This document shows, one piece after another, positions 60,115 to 64,000 of a stretch of DNA of 64,000 nt. This DNA is from JAWVFK01 sp033856175 (GTDB lineage: Bacteria; Actinomycetota; Thermoleophilia; Solirubrobacterales; 70-9): positions 1 to 64,000 of the forward strand of contig JAWVFK010000027.1 in NCBI GenBank assembly GCA_033856175.1. Reading direction: 5' to 3'. Each line of letters begins with the position of its first letter. The stretch's first letter is position 1. The translations under genes and the position numbers were made by a program. The notes beneath the pieces were generated by a model. The model made no database searches and was not told where the DNA came from. It saw only the letters and a list, made by a program, of their open reading frames with translations.

Positions 60115-61017
60115 CTACGCCGCCGCGGAGACGGGGGGCATGGTTGCGCTAAAACCAGTCCCGTCCGGGACCGTGATGCTGATTCCCTGGTCATGAAGGA
60201 GCGCAGCAAGGTCCGGCCGCGGCGCTTCCGGCAGCAGCACGGCGCGTGCAGGCCTCGGGGTGATCATGCGCTGATAGTCAGCGAGCTGTCCGATCGCCAT
60301 CCTGATTGCTGAACGCGCAACGGAACCCTTGGCCTCATACAGCGTGCCAGTCGTCTTGTCGTAGACGTCGCAGAAAAGCGGCGCCGGCTCCCCATCAGGC
60401 CGAATCTGAAGCCGGCAGATGTCGTGGTCCTGCGACTCGAGGTGGGCCACCAGGCGCTCGACCAGTTTCTGTTCGCGGCGCTCCGCCTCGCGCGGCGCTC
60501 GCCCCCCCTCGATCACGATGCGCTCGGTGAGTTGCTGCTCGACTGGCAGTTCCTTCACCCCGGGCTCTCCGAGGCGATCTACGCGCCTCCGGACGGAAGG
60601 CACCTCCCCTTCGATTTCCTCGAGACGGAACACGATGACCTTGCGTTGGTCGTCCGAGCCCACTTCCGGCGCGTCGCCCGAGTAGTGGTCGTGGTACCGA
60701 AAGCGGCCGAGATTCAGAAGTTCCGTTCCGTGTGCTTCGAAGAGGTGCAGGTCGCGGCCCTCAGCCTCGTGGTCCCGGATCGCGCGATTTCCCTGGATCA
60801 TCTGCTGGTCGCCGACCTGACCCTCCCCGGTGTAGTGAAAATATCCGTCGTCGCCAGGGCCGTCGTAGATATATCCGTATCTCGCTCCGGTCGGTGCGGT
60901 GATGGCGAAAACGTTTGCCGTCTGTGCGGAGGGGCTGATACCGCCCTGCCGCCGCCCCCCGTACTTCGCGTGGACCTCCTGTCGGAGCATCGTGGTGCCA
61001 GGCGCTTCGTCAATCAT
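60115..61017 (-). CDS. SRA-like modified-DNA reader fused to a PD-(D/E)XK nuclease
   Basis: 300 aa. Residues 12-131 match the ScoMcrA-type SRA domain: EVHAKYGGRRQGGISPS, GYIYDGPGDDGYFHYTGEGQVGD, GNRAIRDHEAEGRDLHLFEA (in pieces) and a final KVIVFRLEE. Family knowledge: this domain flips or recognises modified cytosine in type IV restriction enzymes. Residues 180-285 form a PD-(D/E)XK core: D217 (CDVYD), E228 and K230 (YEAKGS) and QLADYQR with Q244-x3-Y248. No HNH domain is present, unlike ScoMcrA. ATG 61017 has GAGGGGAG seven bases upstream. Same operon as the UvrD gene. Confidence 0.82.
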   Translation of the reverse strand: MIDEAPGTTMLRQEVHAKYGGRRQGGISPSAQTANVFAITAPTGARYGYIYDGPGDDGYFHYTGEGQVGDQQMIQGNRAIRDHEAEGRDLHLFEAHGTELLNLGRFRYHDHYSGDAPEVGSDDQRKVIVFRLEEIEGEVPSVRRRVDRLGEPGVKELPVEQQLTERIVIEGGRAPREAERREQKLVERLVAHLESQDHDICRLQIRPDGEPAPLFCDVYDKTTGTLYEAKGSVARSAIRMAIGQLADYQRMITPRPARAVLLPEAPRPDLAALLHDQGISITVPDGTGFSATMPPVSAAA

Positions 61018-61298
61018 TTCGTAACTCCCCTCTTGCGCTCTTTTTTATCTAGAAATTCTGCCTAAAACATTAGCAGACCAACCTTGGGCAAAATGATTGG
61101 CAAAGGCAGGAAGGCACCGCAGCGAGGCGAAGGCGGTCTGCGTCCCAAGCGAACGCCGGGTGCCTCCGCGTTCTCCGCGGCGGACGCCGTCTATGCCGGC
61201 GTCGCTTCGTGAAGTCGTCTGACGCCCTGCGACGCGAGACTCGGCTTCTCTGGCGGGAATCGGCGGCGCATGTCGCCGAGGGGGCATATGCGGCTAGA
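61018..61298. other. Intergenic region between the nuclease gene and the tRNA
   Basis: 281 bases. The first ~70 are AT-rich (TTTTTTATCTAGAAATTC), a likely promoter for the SRA-nuclease operon on the minus strand, with GAGGGGAG as ribosome-binding site. The rest is GC-rich with no convincing gene; an 80-codon open frame here has no recognisable features and I do not call it. Confidence 0.5.
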
Positions 61299-61372
<74 letters not shown>

Positions 61373-61414
61373 GGAGCGGTCCGTGCCTGGGGCTCGGGCC
61401 GACTGGGGTCGATT

Positions 61415-61750
61415 CTAGGCTGGGTCGTCCTCGGCGGCGGCGGCGCGGGTCTGGTCCTGGATCGCGGCTGTCGCCTGCTGGATCTCGGCGGCTATGCCTG
61501 GGTCGAGGGCTCCGGCCTCGCCGGCCTCGACGAGCAGGCGCTCGGCGCGGGCCGCCTGCTCCGAGACCTCCTCCAGGCCGAGCACGGCTGCGGTCCCCTT
61601 CAGCGTGTGGGCCTCGATTCGTATGTCGAGCAGGCCCTGGGCCGGGCCCTGGCCCAGCTCGACCATCGTCAGCGCGGAGTTGATCGCCGAGCAGCGGCGG
61701 TGGGCCTCCTCGGCGAAGCGGATGCGCAGCTCGCGCTCGGGATCAACCAT
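61415..61750 (-). CDS. Orphan histidine phosphotransfer (Hpt) protein
   Basis: 111 aa four-helix Hpt domain. EAHTLKGTAAVLG places the phospho-accepting His at 48 followed by K51-G52, the HxxKG core. No kinase or receiver gene lies in the window. GTG/ATG start overlaps the end of the lipoprotein gene by 8 bases, so the two are co-translated. It may relay phosphate from a distant hybrid kinase. Confidence 0.82.
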   Translation of the reverse strand: MVDPERELRIRFAEEAHRRCSAINSALTMVELGQGPAQGLLDIRIEAHTLKGTAAVLGLEEVSEQAARAERLLVEAGEAGALDPGIAAEIQQATAAIQDQTRAAAAEDDPA

Positions 61751-62735
61751 GGATGGATTTTCCGGCGATCGCCGCCTGGACTGCGCGCTCCAGCGCCTGG
61801 ACGCCGAAGGCTCCGTCGATCCTCGCCCGGATCACGCCGTGGCGATCGATCGCGAAGAGCCAGGGCTCGTTCGCCAGGTGGAAGGCTTGGAGCTGCGGGC
61901 GGACGCCCTTCGTCGCGTCGTTGTCGTTGTAGACCTCCATGTGGATGAACGTCGCCCGGTCGCCGTAGCTGCGCTTGACCTGGGCGGCGATATCGACGAC
62001 CGGGCCGCAGACGCGGCTCTTGCAGAGCTGAGGGGTCGCGAAGAGAAGGACGATCGGCTTGCGGCCGTAGGCGTCGGCGTAGTCGACGGCGTGCATGTCG
62101 TCGAAGGGTCGCCGGGTGTCGATCTTGGCGAGGTCGCCACCGACGTCGGCGGCGGTCGGCGTGTGGATCAGCGGCGCCTTGCGGCCGACCTGGGGGATCT
62201 TCGGGTTGTCGCCGACGAACACGCTCGGGAAGAGCGAGGCCTTCAGCTTGCTCCCCTGCTTGATCAGGGCGCCGATCCGCCATTCGCCGTTGCGGTCGAA
62301 GGGGATCTCGGAGACGTAGACGACGGTGGCCGCGCTCGGGTCCTGCGTCGTCGTCTGGGCGCGGAAGCGCGCCTCGGTCGTCAGGTCCTCGATTCGCGCC
62401 GGGAAGGGGCCGAGCGCCTTGCCGGAGGCGCCGGGAGCGGCGTAGAGCGCGACCTCGGCACCCTTGATCGTCTCCCTCCCAGGGGTGAAGACCCCGAACG
62501 GGACGCGGCTGATGCCGCGGTCGAAGGAGATCGTGTTCGGCGAAGCGACGGGGCCCTCGCCGCTGGCCTTCGAGAGCACCGTGAAGAGGGGCTGGCCGGC
62601 GGCCGGCGGGAACGCCGAGGCGCTCGGGGCGGGGCGGGACAGGGAACCGTGACCGCCGTCCCCTCCCCCGCAACCGGCGAGAACCGCTGCGGCCGCGACT
62701 AGCGCCGCGCCGGCGAGGCGAGGGTGGTTGCGCAT
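61743..62735 (-). CDS. Thioredoxin-fold lipoprotein
   Basis: 330 aa. Lipobox AVLAGC near residues 17-22 anchors it. Residues 200-325 read as a thioredoxin-like fold (RKPIVLLFATPQLCKSRVCGPVVDIAAQV), but the CxxC is replaced by a CKSRVC pair spaced by four residues, so catalysis of disulfide exchange is uncertain. The middle region (about 60-160) is a separate beta domain. ATG is seven bases after TAGGAT, suggesting a leaderless transcript. Redox or copper-related periplasmic-side role inferred. Confidence 0.75.
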   Translation of the reverse strand: MRNHPRLAGAALVAAAAVLAGCGGGDGGHGSLSRPAPSASAFPPAAGQPLFTVLSKASGEGPVASPNTISFDRGISRVPFGVFTPGRETIKGAEVALYAAPGASGKALGPFPARIEDLTTEARFRAQTTTQDPSAATVVYVSEIPFDRNGEWRIGALIKQGSKLKASLFPSVFVGDNPKIPQVGRKAPLIHTPTAADVGGDLAKIDTRRPFDDMHAVDYADAYGRKPIVLLFATPQLCKSRVCGPVVDIAAQVKRSYGDRATFIHMEVYNDNDATKGVRPQLQAFHLANEPWLFAIDRHGVIRARIDGAFGVQALERAVQAAIAGKSIHG

Positions 62736-62742
62736 CGGCCGA

Positions 62743-62748
62743 ATCCTA
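62743..62748 (-). promoter_or_regulatory. -10 box of leaderless lipoprotein-hpt transcript
   Basis: TAGGAT lies seven bases before the ATG at 62735, with no Shine-Dalgarno. Confidence 0.55.
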
Positions 62749-62841
62749 GAGAGCCACGGCGGCCGGCAGGCGCCGCTCCCGCGCCTGCGCCGACGGAATA
62801 GGGTCCCGGCGACTTCGACGGCTGATCAAAAGGAGAACGCC

Positions 62842-63579
62842 TTGGCGGAACGCGCAGCGCTGATAACCGGAGGCTCGAGTGGAATCGGCCTGGCGATCGC
62901 CAGGGCACTCGGCAAGGAGGGCTACGGCGTCACGGTCTCGGCCCGGCGGCCCGAGAAGCTCGAGGACGCTGCCAAGGGCCTGGTCGACAAGGGGCTCGAC
63001 GTCCTCAGCGTCCCCGCCAACGTCGCCGACGAGCAGGCGATCGTCGACCTCGTCGCCGCTCACCGCGAGCGCTTCGGCCGCCTCGACGTCCTCGTCAACA
63101 ACGCCGGCGTCGGCATCGGCAGCGGCGCGGGCGACATGAAGACGAAGGCCCTCGACATGCAGCTCGACGTCAACCTGCGCTCCTACTTCATCGCGATCCG
63201 CGAGTCCCTGCCGATGCTGCGCGAGGCCGGCGGCGAGCACGGCAAGGCGCTCGTCGTCAACACGGCTTCGATCGCCGGCAAGTCGGGCCAGCCGTGGATC
63301 TCGGTCTACTCGGCGACCAAGGCCGGCGTCGTCGGAATGAGTCAGGCGCTCGGGCGCGAGCTCGGCGGCGACGGCATTCAGGTGACGGCGCTCTGCCCGG
63401 GATTCGTCGACACACCGATGACCGAGTGGGTCAAGGAGCAGGTCGACGCCGACAAGATGATCCGCCCGGAGGACATCGCCGAGGGCGTGCTGATGCTGCT
63501 GCGGACCTCGCGCTACTGCGCCGTGCCCGAGATCGTCTTCACGCGCCCCGGCGAGGGCGTCGACGTCGGCAATCCTTAG
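62842..63579 (+). CDS. Short-chain dehydrogenase/reductase
   Basis: 245 aa classical SDR. TGGSSGIG (9-16) binds NAD(P), NNAG near 85 and VNTASIAGK with YSATK (Tyr/Lys) form the active site. TTG 62842 is preferred over farther upstream codons because AGGAG lies six bases before it and the family N-terminus starts there. Substrate unknown; similar proteins reduce 3-ketoacyl or short aldehydes/ketones. Confidence 0.92.
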   Translation: MAERAALITGGSSGIGLAIARALGKEGYGVTVSARRPEKLEDAAKGLVDKGLDVLSVPANVADEQAIVDLVAAHRERFGRLDVLVNNAGVGIGSGAGDMKTKALDMQLDVNLRSYFIAIRESLPMLREAGGEHGKALVVNTASIAGKSGQPWISVYSATKAGVVGMSQALGRELGGDGIQVTALCPGFVDTPMTEWVKEQVDADKMIRPEDIAEGVLMLLRTSRYCAVPEIVFTRPGEGVDVGNP

Positions 63580-63619
63580 TCGCGGCGGCGGGCCGGCTGG
63601 CCTGGCGCGGCGGCGCGGC

Positions 63620-64000
63620 TCAGCGGCTGAGCAGGACTTCGTCGAGGATGCGCTCGACCACCGGGTCGCCGTCGCGACCGAGGCCGATCGGCTGCGGCTC
63701 CTGCGCCGGCTCGGGGTAGGGCTCCGGAACAGGGTCCGGGAACGGCTCGACCTCGGGAGGCGGAGTCGGCTCCGGGATCGGCTCGGGGAAAGGCTCTGGG
63801 ATCGGCTCGGGACGCTCGATGTCGACGTCCGGGGTCTCGAGAAGAGGCGTCAGGTCAGGCTGCTCGGTGGCATGGGCGGCGTCGGTCGCGGCGCGGCGGC
63901 GGTCGGAGCGGATCTGGGCGACCGTCTCGCGCAGCGAGGCGCGGCCGGCGTTCTCGTCGAGCAGGCTGAGCTCGAGGTAGTTGAGCAGGGTGCTGACCTC
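63620..64000 (-). CDS. C-terminus of a Pro/Glu-rich protein (partial)
   Basis: 126 residues are inside the window and the frame runs off the right edge. A helical start (LLNYLELSLLDENAGRASLRE) is followed by a long PEP-type spacer (about 60 residues of Pro-Glu/Pro-Phe pairs) and a short ordered end (RDGDPVVERILDEVLLSR). The stop TGA is at 63620-63622, 40 bases from the convergent SDR. It may be a cell-envelope or regulatory protein; identity cannot be decided from this part. Confidence 0.7.
   Translation of the reverse strand, partial: EVSTLLNYLELSLLDENAGRASLRETVAQIRSDRRRAATDAAHATEQPDLTPLLETPDVDIERPEPIPEPFPEPIPEPTPPPEVEPFPDPVPEPYPEPAQEPQPIGLGRDGDPVVERILDEVLLSR

Larger units (their letters stand above)
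57400..61298. other. Lower-GC accessory patch on the 3' side of a tRNA gene
   Basis: GC falls visibly (several 60-base lines near 53-57%) between about 57.4 and 61.3 kb. Stretches such as 57420-57470, 58150-58185 and 61030-61070 are AT-rich. The patch begins at the 3' end of the tRNA gene and holds the membrane protein, UvrD helicase and SRA-nuclease genes. No integrase or direct repeat of the tRNA 3' end was found. Confidence 0.55.

Noticed and set aside
58213..61017. Gabija (GajA-GajB) system
   Set aside because: The helicase fits GajB in general, but the partner has no OLD/TOPRIM ATPase; it has SRA and PD-(D/E)XK features instead.
61045..61287. 80-codon open frame between the nuclease and tRNA
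   Set aside because: No ribosome-binding site, Arg/Ala-rich composition typical of GC-driven open frames.

Overview
The window is a dense, very GC-rich bacterial chromosome segment. Many genes start with GTG or TTG, short overlaps (ATGA, GTGA, TTGA) are common, and a TANNNT hexamer lies 6-8 nt before the start codon of many genes, the layout of leaderless mRNAs in Actinomycetota. Gene content and order point to a Thermoleophilia/Solirubrobacterales-like actinobacterium. The markers are a fused SecDF, a scpAB-rluB-aroH-hisC-aroF-tyrA-aroA-cmk-der run, pdxST, an actinobacterial-type Ap4A-phosphorylase-like HIT protein, and secreted proteins ending in a Cys-paired C-terminal repeat common in that order. 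The taxonomic call is inference; no rRNA is present.

Layout. 0-2.5 kb: a membrane-linked GT2 glycosyltransferase and a Wzx/MurJ-like flippase. 2.5-8.3 kb (minus): priA-def-fmt-zinc ribbon-rpe-K+ channel, a translation/replication housekeeping run in which fmt appears to start at CTG. 8.4-10 kb: a secreted beta-helix protein. 10.06-10.2 kb: a strongly foldable intergenic element. 10.2-26.9 kb (mostly minus): metK, a DUF3352 membrane protein, der, cmk, four consecutive aromatic amino acid genes (aroA, tyrA, aroF, hisC), an MMPL transporter, aroH, rluB, an LPxTG-like surface protein with ten HPA repeats, scpB, scpA and trpS. 27-33 kb (plus): corA, a HIT phosphorylase, phosphohexomutase, MBL hydrolase, lipid kinase, a second HIT protein and a secreted protein. 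33-48.9 kb (mostly minus): a glycosyltransferase, rel, recJ, secDF, a zinc-ribbon/PAS protein, yebC-ruvC-ruvA-ruvB, an M29 aminopeptidase and pdxST. 49-57 kb: an RpiR regulator, CsbD, a lipoprotein, then a haem-oxygenase-like iron oxidase, GT2, GT-C mannosyltransferase and CDGSH iron-sulfur neighbourhood, followed by small zinc and membrane proteins and a CDF transporter.

57.4-61.3 kb looks like an accessory patch: lower GC, AT-rich intergenic DNA, lying on the 3' side of a CAT-anticodon tRNA gene. It carries the most interesting item in the window, a two-gene operon. The first gene encodes a ScoMcrA-type SRA modified-DNA reader fused to a PD-(D/E)XK nuclease core. Six bases downstream is a complete UvrD-family SF1A helicase. 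I infer a modification-dependent (type IV-like) restriction or anti-phage module; I do not recognise it as a named system. The window ends with an orphan Hpt protein, a thioredoxin-fold lipoprotein, an SDR oxidoreductase and the Pro/Glu-rich C-terminus of a gene that runs off the edge.
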